DNA from: Prosopocoilus inquinatus
Taxonomy: Eukaryota; Arthropoda; Insecta; Coleoptera; Lucanidae
Direction: 5' to 3'
Assembly (NCBI GenBank): GCA_036172665.1
Contig: JAYKNF010000068.1
Span: 36,001 to 100,000, forward strand
DNA: 64,000 bases
In this document: piece by piece, positions 49,213 to 63,162 of the stretch
Layout: each line of letters opens with the position of its first letter
How positions within the stretch are numbered: position 1 is the first letter of the stretch
Translations under genes and position numbers: made by a program
Notes under the pieces: generated by a model
Told to the model about the DNA's origin: nothing
The model's database searches: none
What the model saw: only the letters and a program-made list of their open reading frames with translations

Positions 49213-52095
49213 ATGATAGATGAGTAAGGATCGAATAGATACAGCACAGGAACAACGCTAATACGTGTTGTTTCGTCTAAAACTATTTCTAGCTCCTGCT
49301 GCGTCCAAAAACTTTGTATCTCACATCAGACTTACTGGAGTCCATCCAAACGTCAAATAACATGATAGATGAGTAAGGATCGATTAGATACATCACAGGA
49401 ACAACGCTAATGCGTGTTGTTTCGTTTAAAACTATTTCCAGCTTCTGCTGCGTCCGAAAATTTCGTTTCTCATATTAGAGTTACTGGAGTCCATCGAAAC
49501 GCCAAATAACATGATAGATGAGTAAGTATCGATTAGATACATCACAGGAACAACGCTAATGCGTGTTGTTTCGTTTAAAACTATTTCCAGCTTCAGCTGC
49601 GTCCGAGAACTTCGTATCTCACTTCAGAGTTACTGGAGCCCATCCAAACGTCAAATAACATGATAGGTGAGTAAGGATCGATTAGATACATCACAGGAAC
49701 AACGCTAATACGTGTTGTTTCGTTTAAAACTATTTCCAGCTCCTGCTGCGTCCAAAAACTTTGTATCTCACATCAGACTTACTGGAGTCCATCCAAACGT
49801 CAAATAACATGTTAGATAAGTAAGGATTGTTTAGATACATCACAGGAACAACGCTAATGCGTGTTGTTTCGTTTAAAACTATTACCAGCTTCTGCTGCGT
49901 CCGAAAATTTCGTATCTCACATCAGAGATACTGGAGTCCATCCAAACGTCAAATAACATGATAGATGAGTAAGGATCGATTAGATACATCACAGGAACAA
50001 CGCTAATACGTGTTGTTTCGTTTAAAACTATTTCTAGCTCCTGCTGCGTCCAAAAACTTCGTATATCACATCAGAGTTACTAGAGTCCATCGAAACGTCA
50101 AATAACATGATAGATGAGTAAGGATCGATTAGATACATCACAGGCACAACGCTAATGCGTGTTGTTTCATTTAAAACTATTTCCAGCTTCTGCTGCGTCC
50201 GATAATTTCGTATCTCACATCAGAGTTACTGGAGTCCATCCAAACGTCAAATAACATGATAGATGAGTAAGGATCGATTAGATACATCACAGGAACAACG
50301 CTAATGCGTGTTGTTTCGTTTAAAACTATTTCCAGCTTCTGCTGCGTCCGAAAACGTCGTATCTCACATCAGAGCTACTGGAGTCCATCGAAACGCCAAA
50401 TAACATGATAGATGAGTAAGTATCGATTAGATACATCACAGGAACAACGCTAATGCGTGTTGTTTCATTTAAAACTATTTCCAGCTTCTGCTGCGTCCGA
50501 TAATTTCGTATCTCACATCAGAGTTACTGGAGTCCATCCAAACGTCAAATAACATGATAGATGAGTAAGGATCGATTAGATACATCACAGGAACAACGCT
50601 AATGCGTGTTGTTTCGTTTAAAACTATTTCCAGCTTCTGCTGCGTCCGAAAATTTCGTTTCTCACATTAGAGTTACTGGAGTCCATCGAAACGTCAAATA
50701 ACATGATAGATGAGTAAGTATCGATTAGATACATCACAGGAACAACGCTAATGCGTGTTGTTTCGTTTAAAACTATTTCCAGCTTCAGCTGCGTCCGAGA
50801 ACTTCGTATCTCACTTCAGAGTTACTGGAGCCCATCCAAACGTCAAATAACATGATAGGTGAGTAAGGATCGATTAGATACATCACAGGAACAACGCTAA
50901 TGCGTGTTGTTTCATTTAAAACTATTTCCAGCTTCTGCTGCGTCCGATAATTTCGTATCTCACATCAGAGTTACTGGAGTCCATCCAAACGTCAAATAAC
51001 ATGATAGATGAGTAAGGATCGATTAGATACATCACAGGAACAACGCTAATGCGTGTTGTTTCGTTTAAAACTATTTCCAGCTTCAGCTGCGTCCGAGAAC
51101 TTCGTATCTCACTTCAGAGTTACTGGAGCCCATCCAAACGTCAAATAACATGATAGATGAGTAAGGATCGATTAGATACATCACAGGAACAACGCTAATA
51201 CGTGTTGTTTCGTTTAAAACAATTTCCAGCTTCAGCTGCGTCCGAGAACTTCGTATCTCACATCAAAGTTACTGGAGTCCATCGAAACGCCAAATAACAT
51301 GTTAGATGAGTAAGGATCGATTAGATACATCACAGGAACAACGCTAATGCGTGTTGTTTCGTTTAAAACTATTTCCAGCTTCTGCTGCGTCCGAAAACGT
51401 CGTATCTCACATCAGAGCTACTGGAGTCCATCGAAACGACAAATAACATGATAGATGAGTAAGGATTGATTAGATACAGCACAGGAACAACGCTAATACG
51501 TGTTGTTTCGTTCAAAACTATTTCCAGCTCCTGCTGCGTCCAAAAACGTCGTATCTCTCATCAGAGTTACTGGAGTCCGTCCAAACGTCAAATAACATGA
51601 TAGATGAGTAAGGATCGATTAGTTACATCACAGGAACAACGCTAATATGTGTTGTTTCGTTTAAAACTATTTCCAGCTGCTGCTGCGTCCGAAAATTTCG
51701 TATCTCACATTAGAGTTACTGGAGTCCATCGAAACGTCAAATAACATAGTAGCTAAGTAAGGATCGATTAGATACATCACAGGAACAACGCTAATACGTG
51801 TTTTTTCGTTCTAAACTATTTCCAGCTACTGCTGCGTCCAAAAACTTTGTATCTCACATCAGAGTTACTGGAGTCCATCCAAACGTCAAATAACATGATA
51901 GATGAGTAAGGATCGATTAGATACATCCCAGGAACAACGCTAATACGTGTTGTTTCGTTTAAAACTATTTCCAGCTTCTGCTGCGTCCGAAAACTTCGTA
52001 TCTCACATCAGAGTTACTGGAGTGCATCGAAACGTCAAATAACATGATAGATAAGTAAGGATCGATTAGATACAGCACAGGAACAACGCTAATAC
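49213..52095. repeat. Right flank R of the 28-monomer HOR block (2,883 bp)
   Basis: It matches 59631-62513 at offset 10,418. Markers are ATATTAGAG, GATAGGTGAG (twice), ATTACCAGC, GTATATCACATC, CAGGCACAACGC and AAAACAATTTCC. Private changes near its start are GATCGAATAG (49229) and CGTCTAAAAC (49272), where the second copy has GATCGATTAG and CGTTTAAAAC. Within the flank the CGATAATTTCG unit appears three times, 298 and 436 bp apart, so it has its own short-range duplications. Confidence 0.85.
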
Positions 52096-53734
52096 GTGTT
52101 GTTTCGTTTAAAACTATTTCCAGCTTCTGCTGCGTCCGATAATTTCGTATCTCACATCAGAGTTACTGGAGTCCATCCAAACGTCAAATAACATGATAGA
52201 TGAGTAAGGATCCATTAGATACATCACAGGAACAACGCTAATGCGTGTTGTTTCGTTTAAAACTATTTCCAGCTTCAGCTGCGTCCGAGAACTTCGTTTC
52301 TCACATTAGAGTTACTGGAGTCCATCGAAACGTCAAATAACATGATAGATGAGTAAGTATCGATTAGATACATCACAGGAACAACGCTAATGCGTGTTGT
52401 TTCATTTAAAACTATTTCCAGCTTCTGCTGCGTCCGATAATTTCGTATCTCACATCAGAGTTACTGGAGTCCATCCAAACGTCAAATAACATGATAGATG
52501 AGTAAGGATCCATTAGATACATCACAGGAACAACGCTAATGCGTGTTGTTTCGTTTAAAACTATTTCCAGCTTCTGCTGCGTCCGAAAACGTCGTATCTC
52601 ACATCAGAGCTACTGGAGTCCATCGAAACGACAAATAACATGATAGATGAGTAAGGATTGATTAGATACAGCACAGGAACAACGCTAATACGTGTTGTTT
52701 CGTTTAAAACTATTTCCAGCTCCTGCTGGGTCCAAAAACGTCGTATCTCTCATCAGAGTTACTGGAGTCCGTCCAAACGTCAAATAACATGATAGATGAG
52801 TAAGGATCGATTAGTTACATCACAGGAACAACGCTAATATGTGTTGTTTCGTTTAAAACTATTTCCAGCTGCTGCTGCGTCCGAAAATTTCGTATCTCAC
52901 ATTAGAGTTACTGGAGTCCATCGAAACGCCAAATAACATGTTAGATGAGTAAGGATCGATTAGATACATCACAGGAACAACGCTAATGCGTGTTGTTTCG
53001 TTTAAAACTATTTCCAGCTTCTGCTGCGTCCGAAAACGTCGTATCTCACATCAGAGCTACTGGAGTCCATCGAAACGCCAAATAACATGATAGATGAGTA
53101 AGGATCGATTAGATACATCACAGGAACAACGCTAGTACGTGTTGTTTCTTTTAAAACTATTTCCAGCTTCAGCTGCGTCCGAGAACTTCGTATCTCACAT
53201 CAAAGTTACTGGAGTCCATCGAAACGCCAAATAACATGTTAGATGAGTAAGGATCGATTAGATACATCACAGGAACAACGCTAATGCGTGTTGTTTCGTT
53301 TAAAACTATTTCCAGCTTCTGCTGCGTCCGAAAACGTCGTATCTCACATCAGAGCTACTGGAGTCCATCGAAACGACAAATAACATGATAGATGAGTAAG
53401 GATTGATTAGATACAGCACAGGAACAACGCTAATACGTGTTGTTTCGTTTAAAACTATTTCCAGCTCCTGCTGGGTCCAAAAACGTCGTATCTCTCATCA
53501 GAGTTACTGGAGTCCGTCCAAACGTCAAATAACATGATAGATGAGTAAGGATCGATTAGTTACATCACAGGAACAACGCTAATATGTGTTGTTTCGTTTA
53601 AAACTATTTCCAGCTGCTGCTGCGTCCGAAAATTTCGTATCTCACATTAGAGTTACTGGAGTCCATCGAAACGCCAAATAACATGTTAGATGAGTAAGGA
53701 TCGATTAGATACATCACAGGAACAACGCTAATGC
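52096..53734. repeat. Mosaic joint with a 745-bp tandem duplication
   Basis: Eleven monomers link the first L-HOR-R block to the second. Types are borrowed from the 28-monomer HOR (two CGATAATTTCG / GGATCCATTAG units, two GCTGGGTCC units). A five-monomer step (745 bp) relates about 52520-53130 to about 53265-53875, seen in GCTGGGTCC at 52727 and 53472. GTTTCTTTTAAAAC near 53144 is private. Confidence 0.7.
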
Positions 53735-55470
53735 GTGTTGTTTCGTTTAAAACTATTTCCAGCTTCTGCTGCGTCCGAAAACGTCGTATCTCACATCAGA
53801 GCTACTGGAGTCCATCGAAACGCCAAATAACATGATAGATGAGTAAGGATCGATTAGATACATCACAGGAACAACGCTAATACGTGTTGTTTCATTTAAA
53901 ACTATTTCCAGCTTCAGCTGCGTCCGAGAACTTCGTATCTCACATCAAAGTTACTGGAGTCCATCGAAACGCCAAATAACATGATAGAAGAGTAAGGATC
54001 GATTAGATACATCACAGGAACAATGCTAATGCGTGTTGTTTCGTTTAAAACTATTTCCAGCTCCTGCTGCGTCCAAAAACTTTGTATCTCACATCAGACT
54101 TACTGGAGTCCATCCAAACGTCAAATAACATGTTAGATAAGTAAGGATCGTTTAGATACATCACAGGAACAACGCTAATACGTGTTGTTTCGTTCAAAAC
54201 TATTTCCAGCTTCTACTGCGTCCGAGAACTTTGTATCTCTCATCAGAGTTACTGGAGTCCGTCCAAACGTCAAATAACATGATAGATGAGTAAGGATCGA
54301 TTAGTTACATCACAGGAACAACGCTAATATGTGTTGTTTAGTTTAAAACTATTTCCAGCTGCTGCTGCGTCCGAAAATTTCGTATCTCACATTAGAGTTA
54401 CTGGAGTCCATCGAAACGTCAAATAACATAGTAGCTAAGTAAGGATCGATTAGTTACATCACAGGAACAACGCTAATATGTGTTGTTTAGTTTAGAACTA
54501 TTTCCAGCTGCTGCTGCGTCCGAAAATTTCGTATCTCACATTAGAGTTACTGGAGTCCATCGAAACGTCAAATAACATAGTAGCTAAGTAAGGATCGATT
54601 AGTTACATCACAGGAACAACGCTAATACGTGTTGTTTCGTTTAAAACTATTTCCAGCTTCTGCTGCGTCCGAAAACGTCGTATCTCACATCAGAGTTACT
54701 GGAGTCCATCGAAACGCCAAATAACATGATAGATGAGTAAGGATCGATTAGATACATCACAGGAACAACGCTAATGCGTGTTGTTTCGTTTAAAACTATT
54801 TCCAGCTTATGCTGCGTCCGAAGATTTCGTATCTCACATCAGAGATACTGGAGTACATCCAAACGTCAAATAACATGATAGATGAGTAAGGATCGATTAG
54901 ATACATCACAGGAACAACGCTAATACGTGTTGTTTCGTTTAAAACTATTTCCAGCTCTTGCTGCGTCCAAAAACTTTGTATCTCACATCAGAGTTACTGG
55001 AGTCCATCGAAACGAAAAATAACATGATAGATGAGTAAGGATCGATTAGATACAGTACAGGAACAACGCTAATACGTGTTGTTTCGTTTAAAACTATTTC
55101 CAGCTCCTGCTGCGTCCAAAAACTTTGTATCTCACATCAGACTTACTGGAGTCCATCGAAACGTCAAATAACATGTTAGATAAGTAAGGATCGATTAGAT
55201 ACATCACAGGAACAACGCTAATGCGTGTTGTTTCGTTTAAAACTATTTCCAGCTTCTGCTGAGTCCGAAAACGTCGTATCTCACATCAGAGTTACTGGAG
55301 TGCATCGAAACGTCAAATAACATGATAGATAAGTAAGGATCGATTAGATACAGCACAGGAACAAGGCTAATACGTGTTGTTTCGTTTAAAACTATTTCTA
55401 GCTTCAGCTGCGTCCGAGAACTTCGTATCTCACATCAAAGTTACTGGAGTCCATCGAAACGCCAAATAAC
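53735..55470. repeat. Left flank L, second copy (1,736 bp)
   Basis: It aligns over its whole length with 34996-36731 and has the same rare markers (CAGGAACAATGC, GTTTAGTTTAGAAC near 54487, CGAAAAATAAC, AACAAGGC). Its first unit differs by TTTCGTTT in place of TTTCATTT. Upstream of about 53735 the two contexts are different. Confidence 0.85.
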
Positions 55471-55969
55471 ATGATAGATGAGTAAGGATCGATTAGATAC
55501 ATCACAGGAACAACGCTAATGCGTGTTGTTTCGTTTAAAACTATTTCCAGCTTATGCTGCGTCCGAAGATTTCGTATCTCACATCAGAGATACTGGAGTA
55601 CATCCAAACGTCAAATAACATGATAGATGAGTAAGGATCGATTAGATACATCACAGGAACAACGTTAATACGTGTTGTTTCGTTTAAAACTATTTCCACC
55701 TCCTGCTGCGTCCAAAAACTTTGTATCTCACATCAGAGTTACTGGAGTCCATCCAAACGTAAAATAACATGATAGATGAGTAAGGATCGATTAGATACAT
55801 CACAGGAACATCGCTAATGCGTTTTGTTTCGTTTAAAACTATTTCCAGCTTCTGCTGCGTCCGAAAACGTCGTATCTCACATCAGAGTTACTTGAGTCCA
55901 TCGAAACGTCAAATAACATGTTAGATAAGTAAGGATCGATTAGATACATCACAGGAGCAACGCTAATGC

Positions 55970-56107
55970 GTGTTGTTTCGTTTATTTTTATGCTGCGTCC
56001 GAAGATATCGTATCTCACATCAGAGATACTGGAGTCCATCCAAACGTCAAATAACATGATAGATGAATAAGGATCGATTAGATACATCACAGGAACAACG
56101 CTAATAC
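55970..56107. repeat. 138-bp deletion monomer, HOR copy 4
   Basis: It has the same 11-bp loss but begins with G like copy 1, not A as in copies 2 and 3. This is one of the two markers that reveal the hybrid nature of copy 4. Confidence 0.95.
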
Positions 56108-56852
56108 GTGTTGTTTGGTTTAAAACTATTTCCAGCTCCTGCTGCGTCCAAAAACTTCGTATCTCACATCAGAGTTACTAGAGTCCATCGAAACGTCAAA
56201 TAACATTATAGATGAGTAAGGATCGATTAGATACATCACAGGAACAACGCTAATGCGTGTTGTTTCATTTAAAACTATTTCCAGCTTCTGCTGCGTCCGA
56301 AAACGTCGTATCTCACATCAGAACTACTGGAGTCCATCCAAACGTCAAATAACATGATAGATGAGTAAGGATCGATTAGATACATCACAGGAACAACGCT
56401 AATGCGTGTTGTTTCGTTTAAAACTATTTCCAGCTTCAGCTGCGTCCGAGAACTTCGTATCTCACTTCAGAGTTACTGGAGCCCATCCAACCGTCAAATA
56501 ACATGATAGATGAGTAAGGATCGATTAGATACATCACAGGAACAACGCTAATACGTGTTGTTTCGTTTAAAACTATTTCCAGCTTCAGCTGCGTCCGAGA
56601 ACTTCGTATCTCACATCAAAGTTACTGGAGTCCATCGAAACGCCAAATAACATGTTAGATGAGTAAGGATCGATTAGATACATCACAGGAACAACGCTAA
56701 TGCGTGTTGTTTCGTTTAAAACTATTTCCAGCTTCTGCTGCGTCCGAAAACGTCGTATCTCACATCAGAGCTACTGGAGTCCATCGAAACGACAAATAAC
56801 ATGATAGATGAGTAAGGATTGATTAGATACAGCACAGGAACAACGCTAATAC

Positions 56853-57000
56853 GTGTTGTTTCGTTTAAAACTATTTCCAGCTCCTGCTGCGTCCAAAAAC
56901 GTCGTATCTCTCATCAGAGTTACTGGAGTCCGTCCAAACGTCAAATAACATGATAGATGAGTAAGGATCGATAGTTACATCACAGGAACAACGCTAATAT
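56853..57000. repeat. 148-bp monomer, 1-bp deletion (3 of 3)
   Basis: CGATAGTTAC is at 56969. The deletion is shared with HOR copies 2 and 3 and absent from copy 1. Confidence 0.9.
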
Positions 57001-59630
57001 GTGTTGTTTCGTTTAAAACTATTTCCAGCTGCTGCTGCGTCCGAAAATTTCGTATCTCACATTAGAGTTACTGGAGTCCATCGAAACGTCAAATAACATA
57101 GTAGCTAAGTAAGGATCGATTAGATACATCACAGGAACAACGCTAATGCGTGTTGTTTCATTTAAAACTATTTCCAGCTTCTGCTGCGTCCGAAAACGTC
57201 GTATCTCACATCAGAACTACTGGAGTCCATCGAAACGCCAAATAACATGATAGATGAGTAAGGATCGATTATATACATCCCAGGAACAACGCTAATACGT
57301 GTTGTTTCGTTTAAAACTATTTCCAGCTTCTGCTGCGTCCGAAAACTTCGTATCTCACATCAGAGTTACTGGAGTGCATCGAAACGTCAAATAACATGAT
57401 AGATAAGTAAGGATCGATTAGATACAGCACAGGAACAACGCTAATACGTGTTGTTTCGTTTAAAACTATTTCCAGCTCCTGCTGCGTCCAAAAACTTTGT
57501 ATCTCACATCAGACTTACTGGAGTCCATCCAAACGTCAAATAACATGATAGATGAGTAAGGATCGATTAGATACATCACAGGAACAACGCTAATGCGTGT
57601 TGTTTCGTTTAAAACTATTTCCAGCTTCTGCTGCGTCCGAAAATTTCGTTTCTCACATTAGAGTTACTGGAGTCCATCGAAACGTCAAATAACATGATAG
57701 ATGAGTAAGTATCGATTAGATACATCACAGGAACAACGCTAATGCGTGTTGTTTCGTTTAAAACTATTTCCAGCTCCTGCTGCGTCCAAAAACTTTGTAT
57801 CTCACATCAGACTTACTGGAGTCCATCCAAACGTCAAATAACATGATAGATGAGTAAGGATCGATTAGATACATCACAGGAACAACGCTAATGCGTGTTG
57901 TTTCGTTTAAAACTATTTCCAGCTTCTGCTGCGTCCGAAAATTTCGTTTCTCACATTAGAGTTACTGGAGTCCATCGAAACGTCAAATAACATGATAGAT
58001 GAGTAAGTATCGATTAGATACATCACAGGAACAACGCTAATGCGTGTTGTTTCATTTAAAACTATTTCCAGCTTCTGCTGCGTCCGATAATTTCGTATCT
58101 CACATCAGAGTTACTGGAGTCCATCCAAACGTCAAATAACATGATAGATGAGTAAGGATCCATTAGATACATCACAGGAACAACGCTAATGCGTGTTGTT
58201 TCGTTTAAAACTATTTCCAGCTTCAGCTGCGTCCGAGAACTTCGTATCTCACTTCAGAGTTACTGGAGCCCATCCAAACGTCAAATAACATGATAGATGA
58301 GTAAGGATCGATTAGATACATCACAGGAACAACGCTAGTACGTGTTGTTTCGTTTAAAACTATTTCCAGCTTCAGCTGCGTCCGAGAACTTCGTATCTCA
58401 CATCAAAGTTACTGGAGTCCATCGAAACGCCAAATAACATGTTAGATGAGTAAGGATCGATTAGATACATCACAGGAACAACGCTAATGCGTGTTGTTTC
58501 GTTTAAAACTATTTCCAGCTTCTGCTGCGTCCGAAAACGTCGTATCTCACATCAGAGCTACTGGAGTCCATCGAAACGACAAATAACATGATAGATGAGT
58601 AAGGATTGATTAGATACAGCACAGGAACAACGCTAATACGTGTTGTTTCGTTTAAAACTATTTCCAGCTCCTGCTGGGTCCAAAAACGTCGTATCTCTCA
58701 TCAGAGTTACTGGAGTCCGTCCAAACGTCAAATAACATGATAGATGAGTAAGGATCGATTAGTTACATCACAGGAACAACGCTAATATGTGTTGTTTCGT
58801 TTAAAACTATTTCCAGCTGCTGCTGCGTCCGAAAATTTCGTATCTCACATTAGAGTTACTGGAGTCCATCGAAACGTCAAATAACATAGTAGCTAAGTAA
58901 GGATCGATTAGATACATCACAGGAACAACGCTAATACGTGTTTTTTCGTTCTAAACTATTTCCAGCTACTGCTGCGTCCAAAAACTTTGTATCTCACATC
59001 AGAGTTACTGGAGTCCATCCAAACGTCAAATAACATGATAGATGAGTAAGGATCGATTAGATACATCCCAGGAACAACGCTAATACGTGTTGTTTCGTTT
59101 AAAACTATTTCCAGCTTCTGCTGCGTCCGAAAACTTCGTATCTCACATCAGAGTTACTGGAGTGCATCGAAACGTCAAATAACATGATAGATAAGTAAGG
59201 ATCGATTAGATACAGCACAGGAACAACGCTAATACGTGTTGTTTCGTTTAAAACTATTTCCAGCTCCTGCTGCGTCCAAAAACTTTGTATCTCACATCAG
59301 AGTTACTGGAGTCCATCCAAACGTCAAATAACATGATAGATGAGTAAGGATCGATTAGATACATCCCAGGAACAACGCTAATACGTGTTGTTTCGTTTAA
59401 AACTATTTCCAGCTTCTGCTGCGTCCGAAAATTTCGTTTCTCACATTAGAGTTACTGGAGTCCATCGAAACGTCAAATAACATGATAGATGAGTAAGTAT
59501 CGATTAGATACATCACAGGAACAACGCTAATGCGTGTTGTTTCGTTTAAAACTATTTCCAGCTTCTGCTGCGTCCGAAAACGTCGTATCTCACATCAGAG
59601 CTACTGGAGTCCATCGAAACGCCAAATAAG

Positions 59631-62513
59631 ATGATAGATGAGTAAGGATCGATTAGATACAGCACAGGAACAACGCTAATACGTGTTGTTTCGTTTAAAA
59701 CTATTTCTAGCTCCTGCTGCGTCCAAAAACTTTGTATCTCACATCAGACTTACTGGAGTCCATCCAAACGTCAAATAACATGATAGATGAGTAAGGATCG
59801 ATTAGATACATCACAGGAACAACGCTAATGCGTGTTGTTTCGTTTAAAACTATTTCCAGCTTCTGCTGCGTCCGAAAATTTCGTTTCTCATATTAGAGTT
59901 ACTGGAGTCCATCGAAACGCCAAATAACATGATAGATGAGTAAGTATCGATTAGATACATCACAGGAACAACGCTAATGCGTGTTGTTTCGTTTAAAACT
60001 ATTTCCAGCTTCAGCTGCGTCCGAGAACTTCGTATCTCACTTCAGAGTTACTGGAGCCCATCCAAACGTCAAATAACATGATAGGTGAGTAAGGATCGAT
60101 TAGATACATCACAGGAACAACGCTAATACGTGTTGTTTCGTTTAAAACTATTTCCAGCTCCTGCTGCGTCCAAAAACTTTGTATCTCACATCAGACTTAC
60201 TGGAGTCCATCCAAACGTCAAATAACATGTTAGATAAGTAAGGATTGTTTAGATACATCACAGGAACAACGCTAATGCGTGTTGTTTCGTTTAAAACTAT
60301 TACCAGCTTCTGCTGCGTCCGAAAATTTCGTATCTCACATCAGAGATACTGGAGTCCATCCAAACGTCAAATAACATGATAGATGAGTAAGGATCGATTA
60401 GATACATCACAGGAACAACGCTAATACGTGTTGTTTCGTTTAAAACTATTTCTAGCTCCTGCTGCGTCCAAAAACTTCGTATATCACATCAGAGTTACTA
60501 GAGTCCATCGAAACGTCAAATAACATGATAGATGAGTAAGGATCGATTAGATACATCACAGGCACAACGCTAATGCGTGTTGTTTCATTTAAAACTATTT
60601 CCAGCTTCTGCTGCGTCCGATAATTTCGTATCTCACATCAGAGTTACTGGAGTCCATCCAAACGTCAAATAACATGATAGATGAGTAAGGATCGATTAGA
60701 TACATCACAGGAACAACGCTAATGCGTGTTGTTTCGTTTAAAACTATTTCCAGCTTCTGCTGCGTCCGAAAACGTCGTATCTCACATCAGAGCTACTGGA
60801 GTCCATCGAAACGCCAAATAACATGATAGATGAGTAAGTATCGATTAGATACATCACAGGAACAACGCTAATGCGTGTTGTTTCATTTAAAACTATTTCC
60901 AGCTTCTGCTGCGTCCGATAATTTCGTATCTCACATCAGAGTTACTGGAGTCCATCCAAACGTCAAATAACATGATAGATGAGTAAGGATCGATTAGATA
61001 CATCACAGGAACAACGCTAATGCGTGTTGTTTCGTTTAAAACTATTTCCAGCTTCTGCTGCGTCCGAAAATTTCGTTTCTCACATTAGAGTTACTGGAGT
61101 CCATCGAAACGTCAAATAACATGATAGATGAGTAAGTATCGATTAGATACATCACAGGAACAACGCTAATGCGTGTTGTTTCGTTTAAAACTATTTCCAG
61201 CTTCAGCTGCGTCCGAGAACTTCGTATCTCACTTCAGAGTTACTGGAGCCCATCCAAACGTCAAATAACATGATAGGTGAGTAAGGATCGATTAGATACA
61301 TCACAGGAACAACGCTAATGCGTGTTGTTTCATTTAAAACTATTTCCAGCTTCTGCTGCGTCCGATAATTTCGTATCTCACATCAGAGTTACTGGAGTCC
61401 ATCCAAACGTCAAATAACATGATAGATGAGTAAGGATCGATTAGATACATCACAGGAACAACGCTAATGCGTGTTGTTTCGTTTAAAACTATTTCCAGCT
61501 TCAGCTGCGTCCGAGAACTTCGTATCTCACTTCAGAGTTACTGGAGCCCATCCAAACGTCAAATAACATGATAGATGAGTAAGGATCGATTAGATACATC
61601 ACAGGAACAACGCTAATACGTGTTGTTTCGTTTAAAACAATTTCCAGCTTCAGCTGCGTCCGAGAACTTCGTATCTCACATCAAAGTTACTGGAGTCCAT
61701 CGAAACGCCAAATAACATGTTAGATGAGTAAGGATCGATTAGATACATCACAGGAACAACGCTAATGCGTGTTGTTTCGTTTAAAACTATTTCCAGCTTC
61801 TGCTGCGTCCGAAAACGTCGTATCTCACATCAGAGCTACTGGAGTCCATCGAAACGACAAATAACATGATAGATGAGTAAGGATTGATTAGATACAGCAC
61901 AGGAACAACGCTAATACGTGTTGTTTCGTTCAAAACTATTTCCAGCTCCTGCTGCGTCCAAAAACGTCGTATCTCTCATCAGAGTTACTGGAGTCCGTCC
62001 AAACGTCAAATAACATGATAGATGAGTAAGGATCGATTAGTTACATCACAGGAACAACGCTAATATGTGTTGTTTCGTTTAAAACTATTTCCAGCTGCTG
62101 CTGCGTCCGAAAATTTCGTATCTCACATTAGAGTTACTGGAGTCCATCGAAACGTCAAATAACATAGTAGCTAAGTAAGGATCGATTAGATACATCACAG
62201 GAACAACGCTAATACGTGTTTTTTCGTTCTAAACTATTTCCAGCTACTGCTGCGTCCAAAAACTTTGTATCTCACATCAGAGTTACTGGAGTCCATCCAA
62301 ACGTCAAATAACATGACAGATGAGTAAGGATCGATTAGATACATCCCAGGAACAACGCTAATACGTGTTGTTTCGTTTAAAACTATTTCCAGCTTCTGCT
62401 GCGTCCGAAAACTTCGTATCTCACATCAGAGTTACTGGAGTGCATCGAAACGTCAAATAACATGATAGATAAGTAAGGATCGATTAGATACAGCACAGGA
62501 ACAACGCTAATAC
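59631..62513. repeat. Right flank R, second copy (2,883 bp)
   Basis: It aligns with 49213-52095 over its whole length. CATGACAGATGAG near 62314 is private. The alignment ends at about 62514, where the first block continues with a CGATAATTTCG unit and this one with a CTCCTGCTGCG unit. Confidence 0.85.
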
Positions 62514-62811
62514 GTGTTGTTTCGTTTAAAACTATTTCCAGCTCCTGCTGCGTCCAAAAACTTTGTATCTCACATCAGACTTACTGGAGTCCATCCAAAC
62601 GTCAAATAACATGATAGATGAGTAAGGATCGATTAGATACATCACAGGAACAACGCTAATGCGTGTTGTTTCGTTTAAAACTATTTCCAGCTTCTGCTGC
62701 GTCCGAAAATTTCGTTTCTCACATTAGAGTTACTGGAGTCCATCGAAACGTCAAATAACATGATAGATGAGTAAGGATCGATTAGATACATCACAGGAAC
62801 AACGCTAATGC

Positions 62812-63013
62812 GTGTTGTTTCGTTTAAAACTATTTCCAGCTTCTGCTGCGTCCGAAAACGTCGTATCTCACATCAGAGCTACTGGAGTCCATCGAAACGC
62901 CAAATAAGATGATAGATGAGTAAGGATCGATTAGATACAGCACAGGAACAACGCAAATAACATGATAGATGAGTAAGTATCGATTAGATACATCACAGGA
63001 ACAACGCTAATGC
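62812..63013. repeat. Monomer plus 53-bp remnant (96-bp internal deletion)
   Basis: At 62949-62958 a unit end (GGAACAACGC) is joined directly to AAATAACATGATAG, the middle of a later monomer. About 96 bp are missing. The joined sites share AACGC or AACGCC, so short homology of about 5 bp may have guided the deletion. Confidence 0.85.
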
Positions 63014-63162
63014 GTGTTGTTTCATTTAAAACTATTTCCAGCTTCTGCTGCGTCCGATAATTTCGTATCTCACATCAGAGTTACTGGAGTCCATCCAAAC
63101 GTCAAATAACATGATAGATGAGTAAGGATCGATTAGATACATCACAGGAACAACGCTAATGC

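Larger units (their letters stand above)
55471..59630. repeat. 28-monomer HOR, copy 4, single and hybrid (4,160 bp)
   Basis: It contains the same 28 unit types as copies 1-3 but is not in tandem: L lies directly to its left and R directly to its right. Its left part has GCGTGTTG at the 138-bp unit, as in copy 1. Its right part has the 1-bp deletion at 56969, as in copies 2 and 3, and lacks the substitutions private to copy 2. This is a copy 1 / copy 3 hybrid with the switch between about 55970 and 56969. GTTTGGTTTAAAAC near 56113 is private. Confidence 0.85.
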
